A stretch of DNA of 26,508 nt from DATJJW01 sp035491935 (GTDB lineage: Bacteria > Pseudomonadota > Alphaproteobacteria > ATCC43930 > CGMCC-115725). This document shows positions 1 through 7,517 of this stretch, piece by piece. Numbering within the stretch: position 1 is the stretch's first letter; the number at the start of each line of letters is the position of its first letter. The notes under the pieces were generated by a model. That model did not search any database. It was given only the letters and a program-made list of their open reading frames with translations, and had not been told where the DNA came from. The position numbers were made by a program, and so were the translations under genes. The stretch is taken from assembly GCA_035491935.1 (NCBI GenBank), contig DATJJW010000173.1:1-26508 (forward strand), in the 5' to 3' direction.

Positions 1-16
1 GCGGGAGGTGCTGGGT

Positions 17-886
17 GTGCGGCAGAGTCCGGTAGGCTTGCGGGTGCCGGACGGGGCCTGCGACTGCCATGTCCATGTCTTCGGACCGGCGGCGGATTAT
101 CCTTATGCGGCATCGCGTGCCTATACGCCGGGCGATGCCTCGATGGCCGACCTGCTGGCTTTGCAGGGTCATTTGAACCTGTCCCGCGTCGTTCTGATCC
201 AGCCGAGCAGCTATGGCACCGACAATCGGCGGCTGCTGGACGCCTTGGGCCAGCTGGGGCCGCGGGCGCGGGGCGTCGCGGTCATCGATGCCGATATCGG
301 GCACGCCGAGCTTGAGGCCATGCATGCGGCCGGCGTGCGCGGCGCGCGCCTCAACCTGGAGACGACGGGCGAGCGCGATCCGCAGGCCGCGGCCAGGCTG
401 ATGCAGGCGATATCCGCGCGGGTGGCGCCCCTCGGCTGGCATCTCCAGACCTATATCAGCCTCGAGGTGCTGGCGCCGCTGCACGATACGATCATCGCGT
501 TGCCGGTGCCGCTGGTCGTCGACCATTTCGGTCGGGCACGCCGTGTCGATCAGCCGGGCTTCCAGGTGCTGTTGTCGCTGGTCCGCACCGGCCGTGCCTA
601 TGTCAAGCTGTCGGCGCCCCGCCGCATCGCCGACCCGCCGGAATGCTCAAGCGCGACGCCCGTCGCCCAGGCGCTGATCGCCGCCAATCCGGACCGCATG
701 CTTTGGGGCACCGACTGGCCGCATACCTCGACCAACCGCCAGCCCGGTTGCCTCGACGAGATCGAGGCCTTCGAGGCGGAGGATGACGGCATGGCGCTCA
801 ACCGTCTGGCCGGATGGGTGGGCGAGCCCGCACTGCTGAAGCGCATCCTGGTCGACAATCCGGCGCGCCTCTACGATTTCCCCTAG
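17..886 (+). CDS. Amidohydrolase, 2-pyrone-4,6-dicarboxylate lactonase-like (COG3618)
   Basis: TIM-barrel hydrolase of the amidohydrolase superfamily, of the group that opens lactones such as 2-pyrone-4,6-dicarboxylate or sugar lactones. The N-terminal DCHVHVFGP strand gives the HxH pair (H18, H20). VVDHFGRA carries a further active-site histidine (H170), and WGTDWPH near the C-terminus carries the catalytic aspartate (D233). About 289 residues is normal for the family. I chose the GTG at 17 because GGGAGG lies at 3-8, eight bases upstream. The in-frame GTG at 8 overlaps that ribosome site, and the frame is open to the window edge, so a start further upstream cannot be excluded. A tartrate-dehydrogenase-like gene follows 62 bases downstream on the same strand, suggesting joint use in hydroxy-acid or aromatic ring-cleavage catabolism. 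The exact lactone is unknown; the family call is secure. Confidence 0.85.
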   Translation: MRQSPVGLRVPDGACDCHVHVFGPAADYPYAASRAYTPGDASMADLLALQGHLNLSRVVLIQPSSYGTDNRRLLDALGQLGPRARGVAVIDADIGHAELEAMHAAGVRGARLNLETTGERDPQAAARLMQAISARVAPLGWHLQTYISLEVLAPLHDTIIALPVPLVVDHFGRARRVDQPGFQVLLSLVRTGRAYVKLSAPRRIADPPECSSATPVAQALIAANPDRMLWGTDWPHTSTNRQPGCLDEIEAFEAEDDGMALNRLAGWVGEPALLKRILVDNPARLYDFP

Positions 887-948
887 CCTTGGCAGGGTCG
901 TCGTCCCATAGGTTGCGCCAGCAGAATAACACCAGGAGAGGAAACGTC

Positions 949-2010
949 ATGGCCCGCTACAAGATTGCCGTCATCCCAGGTGACGGCATCGGCAAGGAAG
1001 TGATGGTCGAAGGTTTGCGCGCGCTCGACGCCGCTGGCCGGAAGTTCGGCATCGACTTCGACTACACCCATTACGACTGGAGTTGCGAGACCTACAAGGC
1101 GACCGGTCGGATGATGCCCGAGGACGGTATCAAGCGGCTGGCCGATAGCGACAGCGTCTTCCTGGGGGCGGTCGGTTTTCCGGGCGTGCCGGACCATATC
1201 TCGCTCTGGGGTCTGCTGATCCCGATCCGGCGGGAGTTCGACCAGTACGTCAATCTGCGTCCGGTGCGCCTGCTGCCCGGCATCGTGCCGCCTTTGCGCG
1301 ACAAGAAACCCGGTGACATCGATTTCTGGGTCGTGCGCGAGAATGTCGAGGGCGAGTACTCGCAGATGGGCGGTCGCATGTTCGCCGGCACCGAGGACGA
1401 GATGGTCGTCCAGAACAACGTCTTCACAAGGCGTGGCACCGACCGGATCATGCGCTACGCCTTCGAGCTCGCGCGCAAGCTGGGCCGGCATCACGTGACC
1501 TCGGCCACCAAGTCGAACGGCATCTTCCATTCCATGCCGTTCTGGGACGAGCGCTTCGCGGAAGTCGCCAAGCATTACCCCGAGATTCGCACCGACCAGT
1601 ACCATATCGACATTCTGACGGCGCGCTTCGTCATGTCGCCGGAGATCTTCGACGTCGTGGTCGGCAGCAATCTGTTCGGTGATATCTTGAGCGACCTGGG
1701 ACCGGGCGTTACCGGCACCATCGCGGTGGCGCCGTCGGCCAACATCAACCCCGAGCGCAAGCATCCCTCGATGTTCGAGCCGGTGCATGGCTCGGCGCCG
1801 GACATCGCCGGCAAGGGCATCGCCAACCCGATCGGCCAGATCTGGGCCGGCGCCATGATGCTGGAGCATCTGGGCGAGCACGAGGCGGCCGAGGCGGTGA
1901 CGCATGCCATCGAGAAGGCGCTGTCCAAATCCGGCGCGCCGATGACGCCCGACATGGGCGGCAAAGGCAACACGACCACCTTCGGTCAGGCGATCGTCGC
2001 CGAGATTTGA
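949..2010 (+). CDS. ttuC: Tartrate / D-malate dehydrogenase (isopropylmalate dehydrogenase family)
   Basis: NAD-dependent beta-decarboxylating dehydrogenase that oxidises tartrate or D-malate in the cytoplasm. At 353 residues it has the usual length. PGDGIG near residue 10 is the family N-terminal motif, K188 (in ATKSN) is the catalytic lysine, and D221, D245 and D249 (the last two in NLFGDILSDLGP) are the Mg/Mn ligands. FEPVHGSAPDIAGKG is the NAD-binding signature. The stretch VAPSANINPERKHPSMFEP resembles tartrate dehydrogenase (TtuC/DmlA) more than LeuB. The start at 949 has AGGAGAGG at 934-941, whereas the frame continues upstream through the 3' end of the amidohydrolase gene without a ribosome site. 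Family members are promiscuous (tartrate, D-malate, meso-tartrate decarboxylation), so the substrate is inferred. The gene ends in a convergent gap with corA that contains a palindromic repeat. Confidence 0.88.
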   Translation: MARYKIAVIPGDGIGKEVMVEGLRALDAAGRKFGIDFDYTHYDWSCETYKATGRMMPEDGIKRLADSDSVFLGAVGFPGVPDHISLWGLLIPIRREFDQYVNLRPVRLLPGIVPPLRDKKPGDIDFWVVRENVEGEYSQMGGRMFAGTEDEMVVQNNVFTRRGTDRIMRYAFELARKLGRHHVTSATKSNGIFHSMPFWDERFAEVAKHYPEIRTDQYHIDILTARFVMSPEIFDVVVGSNLFGDILSDLGPGVTGTIAVAPSANINPERKHPSMFEPVHGSAPDIAGKGIANPIGQIWAGAMMLEHLGEHEAAEAVTHAIEKALSKSGAPMTPDMGGKGNTTTFGQAIVAEI

Positions 2011-2024
2011 GGAGTATTCAGGGT

Positions 2025-2117
2025 TGAACCATCTTTTCCGTCATCACCGGGCTTGACCCGGTGATCCACGAAGATGGCCGGGTCAAGCCCAGCCATGACG
2101 AGGGGAGAGATGGTTCA
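2025..2117. repeat. Dispersed double-hairpin palindrome, copy 1
   Basis: The gap between the convergent dehydrogenase and corA genes is filled by nested inverted repeats. The outer arms are TGAACCATCT (2025-2034) and its exact complement (2108-2117). Inside are two successive hairpins around the core CCGGGCTTGACCCGG, at about 2043-2067 and 2074-2098. The left hairpin reads ATCACCGGG...CCCGGTGAT, a changed but still perfectly paired version of the TGGCCGGG...CCCGGCCA stem seen in the second copy. The same unit recurs at 14818-14889, also between convergent genes. It resembles the dispersed palindromes of many alphaproteobacterial genomes and may act as a two-way terminator or mRNA end protector. 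Confidence 0.85.
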
Positions 2118-2154
2118 TATCAAAGGCTCAATTCGGTAAATGGGCCGTGCCGCC

Positions 2155-3123
2155 CTATAGCCAGCCGGCCCTCTTGAAGCGGGCATAGAGGATGAAGCAG
2201 ATGAAGCCGATGGCGCCCAGCACCAGGAAATAGCCGTATTTCAGATCGAGCTCCGGCATATATTTGAAATTCATGCCGTAGATGCCGGCGATCGCCGTCG
2301 GCACGGCCAGGATGGCGGCCCAGGCCGCGAGCTGGCGGGTGATGACGCCTTGCCGCTGCTGTTCCAGCAGAAAGCCCAGTTCGAACACCGAGCTCACCGA
2401 ATCGCGGAGCGTGGTGACGATGTGGTCGACGCGCTTCACATGGTCCAGCACATGGCCGAAATACTGCTTCACGTCGTTGTCGAGCATCGGCAGGTCCAGT
2501 CGCATCAGCTTGCCGCAGACTTCCGACATCGGGCCGAGGATGCGCTGGAAGCGGGTGAGCTGGCGCCGGAGGCCGAACAGCCGGCGCGTGTCGCCGCGAT
2601 CGAGGAAGTTCGAGAAGGCCCGCTTCTCCATCTTGAGCACGCGATCCTCGATCGAGGAGACGATGGGGTGATAGCCGTCGACGATGAAGTCGAGGATCTC
2701 GTGCAGCACATAGCCCACGCCCTTGGCCAGCAGCACGGGGGCCGCTTCCAGATGCTCGCGCAGCTCGGCATGGCCACGGCCCGAATCCCGGCGCACGGTG
2801 ATGATGTAGCGGTCGCGGACGAAGATGTTCGTCTCGCCATAGCTGATGGTGTGCTTCTCCAGATGCGCCGTGCGCGCCACGATGAACAGCTGGTCGCCAT
2901 AGGCGTCGACCTTGGGCAGCTGGTGCGGTGTCAGCGCGTCTTCCAGCGCCATCGGGTGCAGGTCGAAATAGGCGCCGATCCGGCGCAGCTCATCCTCGTC
3001 CGGGTCATAGAGGCCGATCCAGACGAATTCGGATTTATGCTCGGAGCAGCTTGGCGGGTTATCGATATCGATCGGCCCGACCCGGCGGCCTTCGCGATAC
3101 AAGTATGCTGAGACGATCGTCAT
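2155..3123 (-). CDS. corA: CorA-family divalent metal channel
   Basis: Inner-membrane pentameric channel for Mg2+, with Co2+ and Ni2+ as possible cargo. The 322 residues comprise a soluble N-terminal alpha/beta domain, a long helical stalk (about 150-265), and two C-terminal membrane helices. The end of the first helix carries the family selectivity motif YGMNF (GMN at about 283-285), followed by the typical MPEL periplasmic loop; the protein ends in a basic KRAGWL tail. I chose the ATG at 3123 (MTIVSAYLY) over a TTG five codons earlier. No strong Shine-Dalgarno is visible at either. The gene is flanked by the palindromic repeat downstream and the end of bioA 66 bases upstream. It looks like a single housekeeping gene with no clear functional link to its neighbours. 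Confidence 0.92.
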   Translation of the reverse strand: MTIVSAYLYREGRRVGPIDIDNPPSCSEHKSEFVWIGLYDPDEDELRRIGAYFDLHPMALEDALTPHQLPKVDAYGDQLFIVARTAHLEKHTISYGETNIFVRDRYIITVRRDSGRGHAELREHLEAAPVLLAKGVGYVLHEILDFIVDGYHPIVSSIEDRVLKMEKRAFSNFLDRGDTRRLFGLRRQLTRFQRILGPMSEVCGKLMRLDLPMLDNDVKQYFGHVLDHVKRVDHIVTTLRDSVSSVFELGFLLEQQRQGVITRQLAAWAAILAVPTAIAGIYGMNFKYMPELDLKYGYFLVLGAIGFICFILYARFKRAGWL

Positions 3124-3189
3124 GACGGCGCTGCCCAAACCCGATGGATGCTGGTCGACACCGGGAGATAAGCGGTTCGGCGGGACGCG

Positions 3190-4452
3190 TCAAACTCGCG
3201 TTTGACGTACGACCCCGACCACCGCGTCGGTCAGCTGTCGCAGCTCCGTTTCCGTGATGGTGAAGGCGGGGGTGAGATAGACGATGTCGCCGAACGGCCG
3301 AACCCAGACATCCCGTTCGAGGAAGGCGCGCTTGAGGTCCGCCAGGTCCGGCGAAGCCTCGAACTGCACCGTGCCGATGGCGCCCATGACCCGCACATCC
3401 TTGACGCCCGGCACGTCCCGGCAGGGGGCGAGGCCCTGTTCCAGCAGTCTCGATATCGCCGCGACCTGGGCCAGGCGCGGCTCCGTCTCGAACAGGTCGA
3501 GCGAGGCGTTGGCGGCGGCGCAGGCCAGGGGATTGGCCATGAACGTCGGCCCGTGCATCAAGGCGAAGCAGGAATCATCGGCCAGGAACGTCGCGAAGAC
3601 GTGCCGGCGCGCCACGGTCGCGGCCAGCGCCATGGTGCCACCAGTGAGTGCCTTGGACAGGCATAGTATGTCGGGCACGATACCGGCCTGCTCGCAGGCG
3701 AACATGGTGCCGGTGCGGCCGAAGCCGGTGAAGATTTCGTCCGCGATCAGCGGCAGGTCGTACCGGCGCGCGACATCTGCCAGGGTGGCAAGCGTCTTGG
3801 CGTCATGGAAGCGCATGCCGCCGGCACCCTGGACCAGCGGCTCGATGATCACCCCGGCGAGATTGCCGGTGTTCTCCGCTACCAGCGCCTCGAGCCGGGC
3901 CGCGGCCGCGTCGTCGCGCGGGAGTTCCGCGAAGAGCTGACGGGGCAACGCCGCACCGAAGCGGGCATGCATGCCCTCATCCGGATCGCAGACGCTCATC
4001 GCACCCAAGGTGTCGCCGTGATAGCCCTCGCGGAAAGCCAGGAAGCGTGTGCGGCCCTCACCCCTGCGATTGCCGGCCCCGCGGTTGCGCCAGAATTGCA
4101 GTGCCATCTTCATCGCGACTTCGACCGCGACCGAACCGCTGTCGCTGAAGAAGACGTGGTCGAGGTCACCAGGCAGCAGCGCGGCCAGCCGCCGGGCCAG
4201 ACGCTCCGCCGGCTCGTGCGTCAGGCCGCCGAACATGACATGCGGCATACGCGCGAGCTGGCTTTCGCAAGCCGCACGGATATGCGGGTGGTTATAGCCA
4301 TGGCAGGCCGTCCACCAGGAGGCGATGCCGTCGACGAGCTGCCGGCCATCGGCCAGCTCGATGGTGCAGCCTTCCGTGCGCACCGCCTCCAGTGGGGCGG
4401 CGGCGGTCTTCATCTGGGTATAGGGCCGCCACAAGGTGTGATTCGCGGGCAT
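3190..4452 (-). CDS. bioA: Adenosylmethionine-8-amino-7-oxononanoate aminotransferase (biotin synthesis)
   Basis: PLP enzyme that transfers the amino group of S-adenosylmethionine to 8-amino-7-oxononanoate, the penultimate carbon-skeleton step of biotin synthesis. The 420 residues match the family. The N-terminal LWRPYTQMK is the BioA version of WxPFTQ. The GYHGDT loop places Y144 and D147 at the same numbers as in E. coli BioA. D238 in LIADE contacts the PLP ring nitrogen, and K267 in LSKALTGG is the Schiff-base lysine. The ATG at 4452 starts the recognised domain and has GGAG upstream. The frame stays open far upstream across the divergent IclR gene, but that part is antisense artefact. No bioB, bioF or bioD lies in the window, so bioA is separate from the rest of the pathway here. 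A palindrome just upstream may be its operator. Confidence 0.93.
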   Translation of the reverse strand: MPANHTLWRPYTQMKTAAAPLEAVRTEGCTIELADGRQLVDGIASWWTACHGYNHPHIRAACESQLARMPHVMFGGLTHEPAERLARRLAALLPGDLDHVFFSDSGSVAVEVAMKMALQFWRNRGAGNRRGEGRTRFLAFREGYHGDTLGAMSVCDPDEGMHARFGAALPRQLFAELPRDDAAAARLEALVAENTGNLAGVIIEPLVQGAGGMRFHDAKTLATLADVARRYDLPLIADEIFTGFGRTGTMFACEQAGIVPDILCLSKALTGGTMALAATVARRHVFATFLADDSCFALMHGPTFMANPLACAAANASLDLFETEPRLAQVAAISRLLEQGLAPCRDVPGVKDVRVMGAIGTVQFEASPDLADLKRAFLERDVWVRPFGDIVYLTPAFTITETELRQLTDAVVGVVRQTRV

Positions 4453-4480
4453 GGGCAGCTTGCTCCGGTTCGAAAACGTG

Positions 4481-4497
4481 GGGGACTTATAGTCCCC
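4481..4497. promoter_or_regulatory. Perfect inverted repeat upstream of bioA, candidate operator
   Basis: GGGGACT and AGTCCCC form perfect 7-bp arms around TAT, 28 bases upstream of the bioA ATG in the bioA-iclR divergent region. On the bioA strand the centre reads TATAAG, a possible -10 hexamer, so a protein bound here would cover the promoter. It does not match the BirA operator or the BioR consensus (TTATCTATAA-like) as I recall them. The IclR protein encoded next door is one candidate binder. A short RNA hairpin is the alternative. Confidence 0.5.
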
Positions 4498-4596
4498 AGC
4501 GCCCTGGAAAGCCGACGATATTCGGTGGGGCTGGTTGGAGCGTGCGGCAATCCCGTATAGGATGGGCGCTCGAAAGCATTTCGGAGTGGATCGCGG

Positions 4597-5433
4597 ATGG
4601 CGGGCGGAAAGGCGGCGGATCGCGTCGGCTCCAAGGGCATACAATCGGTCGAGATCAGCTATCGGCTGCTCAAGCCCTTCATCGCCTCGCCCGGCCCCTT
4701 CACCCTGACCAATCTGGCGCAGGCCGCCGGCATGACGCCGACCAAGGCGCATTTCTACCTGGTCAGTTTGGTCCGCGTCGGTCTGCTCGCGCGCAGCGGC
4801 AATGGCGGCACCTTCTCGCTGGGGCCGGCAGCCTTGCATCTGGGATTGGCGGCGTTGGCGCAGATCGACGTGGTGCAGGCGGCGCAGGAGCCGATGCAGC
4901 AGCTGCGCGACACGACGGGACTGCCGACCTTCCTCTCGGTCTGGGCCGAGAATGGCCCCACCATCGTGCTGCATTTCCATGGGCTGCGCACCAGTTCCTG
5001 GAGCATGCAGGTGGGGGCGGTGCTCTCGCCGCTCACCGCCACGGGCCGCGCGCTTCTGGCCTATGCGCCGCCGGCCAAGCAGCGCGAAGTGGTGGAGCGC
5101 GAGTTGGCGCGCGCCCTGCCGGAGGACCCTTGGTACAGGGCCACGGCCGAGGACATGATGCAGCTTCTGGCCGAGATCCGCCGCACCGGCATCAGCCCGC
5201 GCAGCGGTGCGGTCGTGCCGGGCTTCAGCGGCATTTCGGCCGCGATCATCGACCATGAGGGCGCGGCCGCCGCCGCGATCACCATCATCGGCGACACGCG
5301 CTATTTCGACGATGCCCCGGGCGGCAGCCTGGCGACCGCGCTCGCCATGACCACGCGCAGCATCTCGCATGCCGTCGGCGGCCGTGCCGCCGAGGCGCCA
5401 TCGGCTTCCGATAAGGCCGCGGTGCTGGCTTGA
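4597..5433 (+). CDS. IclR-family transcriptional regulator
   Basis: DNA-binding regulator of the IclR family, 278 residues. The N-terminal winged helix (about 14-75) has the family pattern SVEISYRLLKPFIASPGPFTLTN, then LAQAAGMTPTKAHFYLVSLVRVGLL as the recognition region. The effector-binding GAF-like domain follows (about 85-255), including LSPLTATGRALLAY and AAAITIIGD. Such proteins usually control catabolic genes in response to an aromatic or organic acid. The ATG at 4597 has GGAG at 4583-4586. It is divergent from bioA across about 145 bases and ends 9 bases before the convergent exported-protein gene. Its targets are not evident: the two-gene catabolic set at 17-2010 lies beyond corA and bioA. 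Autoregulation through the 4481-4497 palindrome is possible but unproven. Confidence 0.88.
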   Translation: MAGGKAADRVGSKGIQSVEISYRLLKPFIASPGPFTLTNLAQAAGMTPTKAHFYLVSLVRVGLLARSGNGGTFSLGPAALHLGLAALAQIDVVQAAQEPMQQLRDTTGLPTFLSVWAENGPTIVLHFHGLRTSSWSMQVGAVLSPLTATGRALLAYAPPAKQREVVERELARALPEDPWYRATAEDMMQLLAEIRRTGISPRSGAVVPGFSGISAAIIDHEGAAAAAITIIGDTRYFDDAPGGSLATALAMTTRSISHAVGGRAAEAPSASDKAAVLA

Positions 5434-5442
5434 GACCGGCGG

Positions 5443-5913
5443 TTATTGCGGCGAGGCTCCGGTATCCGGCTTAGGTGCCGGCGCGGGAGGTGGCGCCGGT
5501 TTCGCCGCCTCGGCAGGGCCGGTATTGACCGGCACGCTCTTCGAGGCTCCCGGGGGCGTCAGCTTCTTCTTCGGCCGGCCGCCGACGAACACCTGGCATT
5601 CGCTGGTGCCGTCGCCCAGGAAGAAATAATCCTCCTTGGGTTTCGAGGCATGGTTAGGATCGTATAGGTTGAGTCCGGTGCCCTTGGCGATGCCCAGTAC
5701 CGCCTCGCCATGCTCGCCGCCGAAGCGCGCGACATATTGATTGTCGATGCGCTGGTTGAACCGCCCGAGGGAGCAGAGCCGGCTGAGATCGTCGTCGCGG
5801 TCGCCGACGATCCAATAGGGCTGCTTGGATTGCAGGACGAGCTGAGTCGCCAGCGCCGGCGTCACGGATAGGGCTACCGCCGCGAGCAAAGTGGGCAGTG
5901 CAAGACGGATCAT
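5443..5913 (-). CDS. Exported protein of unknown function with Pro/Ala-rich tail
   Basis: I do not recognise a family. The 156-residue product opens with a clear Sec signal peptide (MIRLALPTLLAAVALSV, then PALA before T23) with a probable cleavage after ALA. Residues about 24-110 form a compact domain with two cysteines (in SRLCSLG and SECQVF) that could pair in the periplasm. A basic RPKKK segment and a low-complexity Pro/Ala tail of roughly 40 residues follow, resembling an envelope or peptidoglycan-region linker. It lies 19 bases after the 69-residue unknown protein on the same strand, so both are probably one transcript driven from about 6181-6209. It is convergent with the IclR gene. Confidence 0.7.
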   Translation of the reverse strand: MIRLALPTLLAAVALSVTPALATQLVLQSKQPYWIVGDRDDDLSRLCSLGRFNQRIDNQYVARFGGEHGEAVLGIAKGTGLNLYDPNHASKPKEDYFFLGDGTSECQVFVGGRPKKKLTPPGASKSVPVNTGPAEAAKPAPPPAPAPKPDTGASPQ

Positions 5914-5932
5914 GGGCGAAGGGCCGCCGATC

Positions 5933-6142
5933 CTAGAAACGCTGAACGTTCAGCCTGCCCAGGCGATCCAGATCGGCCTTGTCGGCGCCATAGGGCGGCG
6001 AAACGCGGCCCCAGCCCTTTGGATGTTCCTGGAAATGCCGCTCGATCCTGTCCAGCGCCTCGCTGCCCTTCGCGATCATCTCCCAGGGTTGGATGATCTT
6101 GCCCTTGGCATCATAGCGTTCGATGTACCAGACAGTGCGCAT
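5933..6142 (-). CDS. Small protein of unknown function (69 residues)
   Basis: Short cytoplasmic-looking protein, MRTVWYIERYDAKG at the start, rich in charged and aromatic residues, with no signal peptide or membrane segment. Codon use is typical of the region. It stands first in a probable two-gene unit with the exported protein (19-base gap). The ATG at 6142 has a G-rich stretch (GGGGGCC) upstream. A plausible sigma-70 promoter and a perfect TTAA-N7-TTAA box lie 25-67 bases upstream, suggesting cell-cycle-linked expression. I cannot assign a function; it could be a small regulatory or accessory protein for the exported partner. Confidence 0.6.
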   Translation of the reverse strand: MRTVWYIERYDAKGKIIQPWEMIAKGSEALDRIERHFQEHPKGWGRVSPPYGADKADLDRLGRLNVQRF

Positions 6143-6166
6143 GCATAGGCCCCCAAAACCGGCGTT

Positions 6167-6181
6167 TTAACTTCCGTTTAA
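6167..6181 (-). promoter_or_regulatory. CtrA-type box TTAA-N7-TTAA
   Basis: TTAA at 6167-6170 and TTAA at 6178-6181 are separated by exactly seven bases, the spacing of the alphaproteobacterial CtrA motif. The box overlaps the end of the proposed -10 hexamer and the expected start point of the 6142-5443 unit. In known CtrA promoters that placement tends to mean repression rather than activation. It is 147 bases from the divergent reductase start. Confidence 0.5.
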
Positions 6182-6209
6182 GCATAGGTCGAAGCGGATT
6201 CAGGAGCAA
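6181..6209 (-). promoter_or_regulatory. Candidate sigma-70 promoter for the 6142-5443 unit
   Basis: On the minus strand TTGCTC (6209-6204) and TATGCT (6186-6181) are 17 bases apart. Transcription would start near 6174, leaving a leader of about 30 bases. Each hexamer matches consensus only partly, so this is a moderate call supported by position and the overlapping CtrA-type box. Confidence 0.4.
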
Positions 6210-6327
6210 ACGCATTTTCCGGCCAATTCCCGGGATGCACAACCAAATGGAGAACGCGAAGGGCGCTCGATATTCCCGCCGCGCTCCGCTAGAACCGTCG
6301 GCAACGAAAACAGGGAGGGACGGTCCA

Positions 6328-7305
6328 ATGTCGACCATGCGGGCGATCACGGTCGGAGCGACGGGGCTTGAATTGAGCCAGGTGCCGATTCCGGTGCCGG
6401 GGCCGCGGCAGGTGTTGACCCGCGTGCGTGCCGCGGGGCTGAACCGGGCGGAACTCGCCATGTCCGCCGGCCGCAAGCATGGCGGCCATGGCGGGGCCCA
6501 GACGCCGATCGGCCTCGAATGGTCGGGTGTGGTCGAGGCGGTCGGCAGCGAGGTCACCGGTGTGGAGATCGGCCAGCGCGTCATGTGCACCGGCGGCGGC
6601 GCCTATGCCGACTTTGCTGTGACCGATGTCACCCAGGCGCTGCCGATCCCGGAGGGGTTGACTTTCGAAGTTGCGGCATCCCTGCCGATCGCGCTGCGCA
6701 CCATGCATAATGCGGTGGTTGGACTGGGTGTCCTGAAAGCCGGGGAGAGCGTGCTCGTCCACGGCGCCAGCTCCGGCGTCGGGCTCATCGGGATGCAGGT
6801 CGCGCGCGAGATGGGCGCGGGGCTGATCATCGGCACCTCGACCAATGCCGGACGACGCGCCCGGTTGGCCGAATTCGGCGCGCATCTGGCGGTCGATAGC
6901 AGAGAAGCGGATTGGCCGGCGCGCGTCTTGGATGCCACAGGCGGCAAGGGCGTGGATCTGGTCATCGACCTGGTGGCGGGCGCGACGATCAACAAGACCA
7001 TGAACGCCACGGCGATCCTCGGCCGCATCATCAACAATGGCAGGCTGGCCGGCGATGTCGATGCCTTCGATTTCCTGCTGCATGCGACCAGGCGCTTGAC
7101 ATATATCGGCTCGTCCTTCCGCACCCGGACCGTGCCGGAGATCGCTGCCATCGTTGCCGCGATGCAGGCCGATCTATGGCCGGCCGTGGCCGCCGGCCGG
7201 ATCGCGTTGCCGATCGATGCCGCCTTCCCCATGGAGCGGGCGGCCGATGCCCAGGCGCACATGGCTGCCAACAAGCATTTCGGCAAGATCATCCTGACGA
7301 TGTGA
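6328..7305 (+). CDS. NADPH:quinone oxidoreductase-like medium-chain reductase
   Basis: Member of the medium-chain dehydrogenase/reductase superfamily, 325 residues, most like the zinc-free quinone oxidoreductase (zeta-crystallin) branch. The N-terminal GroES-like domain contains LNRAELAMSAG and IGLEWSGVVEAVG. The Rossmann domain begins with VLVHGASSGVGLIGMQVA (about 143-160), the AxxGxxG nucleotide motif of NADPH users. The cysteine and histidine pattern of structural- and catalytic-zinc alcohol dehydrogenases is missing. I chose the ATG at 6328 because GGGAGG lies at 6313-6318; the frame extends 31 codons upstream without a ribosome site. It precedes the dienelactone-hydrolase-like gene by 212 bases on the same strand. 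Substrate unknown: quinone, enone or an acyl-CoA intermediate are all possible. Confidence 0.85.
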   Translation: MSTMRAITVGATGLELSQVPIPVPGPRQVLTRVRAAGLNRAELAMSAGRKHGGHGGAQTPIGLEWSGVVEAVGSEVTGVEIGQRVMCTGGGAYADFAVTDVTQALPIPEGLTFEVAASLPIALRTMHNAVVGLGVLKAGESVLVHGASSGVGLIGMQVAREMGAGLIIGTSTNAGRRARLAEFGAHLAVDSREADWPARVLDATGGKGVDLVIDLVAGATINKTMNATAILGRIINNGRLAGDVDAFDFLLHATRRLTYIGSSFRTRTVPEIAAIVAAMQADLWPAVAAGRIALPIDAAFPMERAADAQAHMAANKHFGKIILTM

Positions 7306-7419
7306 AATCCTGGATCGCCCGCCGGATCGCCGCCAGCCCGTCGGTGGGTGCCGCCGGCCCGGCTGCAGGATGAGCGGCGATTTGATCTCGATGATGCGTT
7401 CGGGCGGAAAGCGGCGCAT
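7289..7419 (-). pseudogene. Possible frameshifted remnant of a short gene
   Basis: On the minus strand a start MRRFPPERIIEIKSPLI with local-style codons runs for about 20 codons. Coding-like codon use then appears to continue in another frame as PTDGLAAIRRAIQDF up to a stop at 7289-7291, overlapping the end of the reductase gene. Together they would make about 45 residues. It could be a decayed small gene or simply chance in GC-rich DNA; I recognise no family. Confidence 0.15.
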
Positions 7420-7452
7420 GGGCCGATCTTAAGCGGACCGCTCGCCCCTTTG

Positions 7453-7471
7453 CCATGGTCCCGTACCATGG
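7453..7471. promoter_or_regulatory. Inverted repeat upstream of the dienelactone hydrolase gene
   Basis: CCATGGT and ACCATGG are perfect 7-bp arms around a 5-base spacer, 46-65 bases upstream of the ATG at 7518. TTGCCA (7450-7455), a good -35 match, overlaps the left arm, but I find no convincing -10. It is a candidate operator or leader hairpin. Confidence 0.35.
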
Positions 7472-7517
7472 TAAGTCTCCGCCCGAAAAAAACAAAAAGA
7501 GCCGGGGGAGTGCCACC

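Noticed and set aside
4481..4497. BioR or BirA binding site at bioA
   Set aside because: The palindrome is G/C-rich at its arms and does not fit TTATCTATAA-like or TTGTAAACC-type sites; kept only as an unassigned operator.
4453..5370. Long open frame continuing upstream of bioA on the minus strand (total 726 codons)
   Set aside because: The extension is antisense to the well-supported IclR gene, has Arg/Ala-rich low-complexity composition, and the BioA domain starts at the ATG at 4452.
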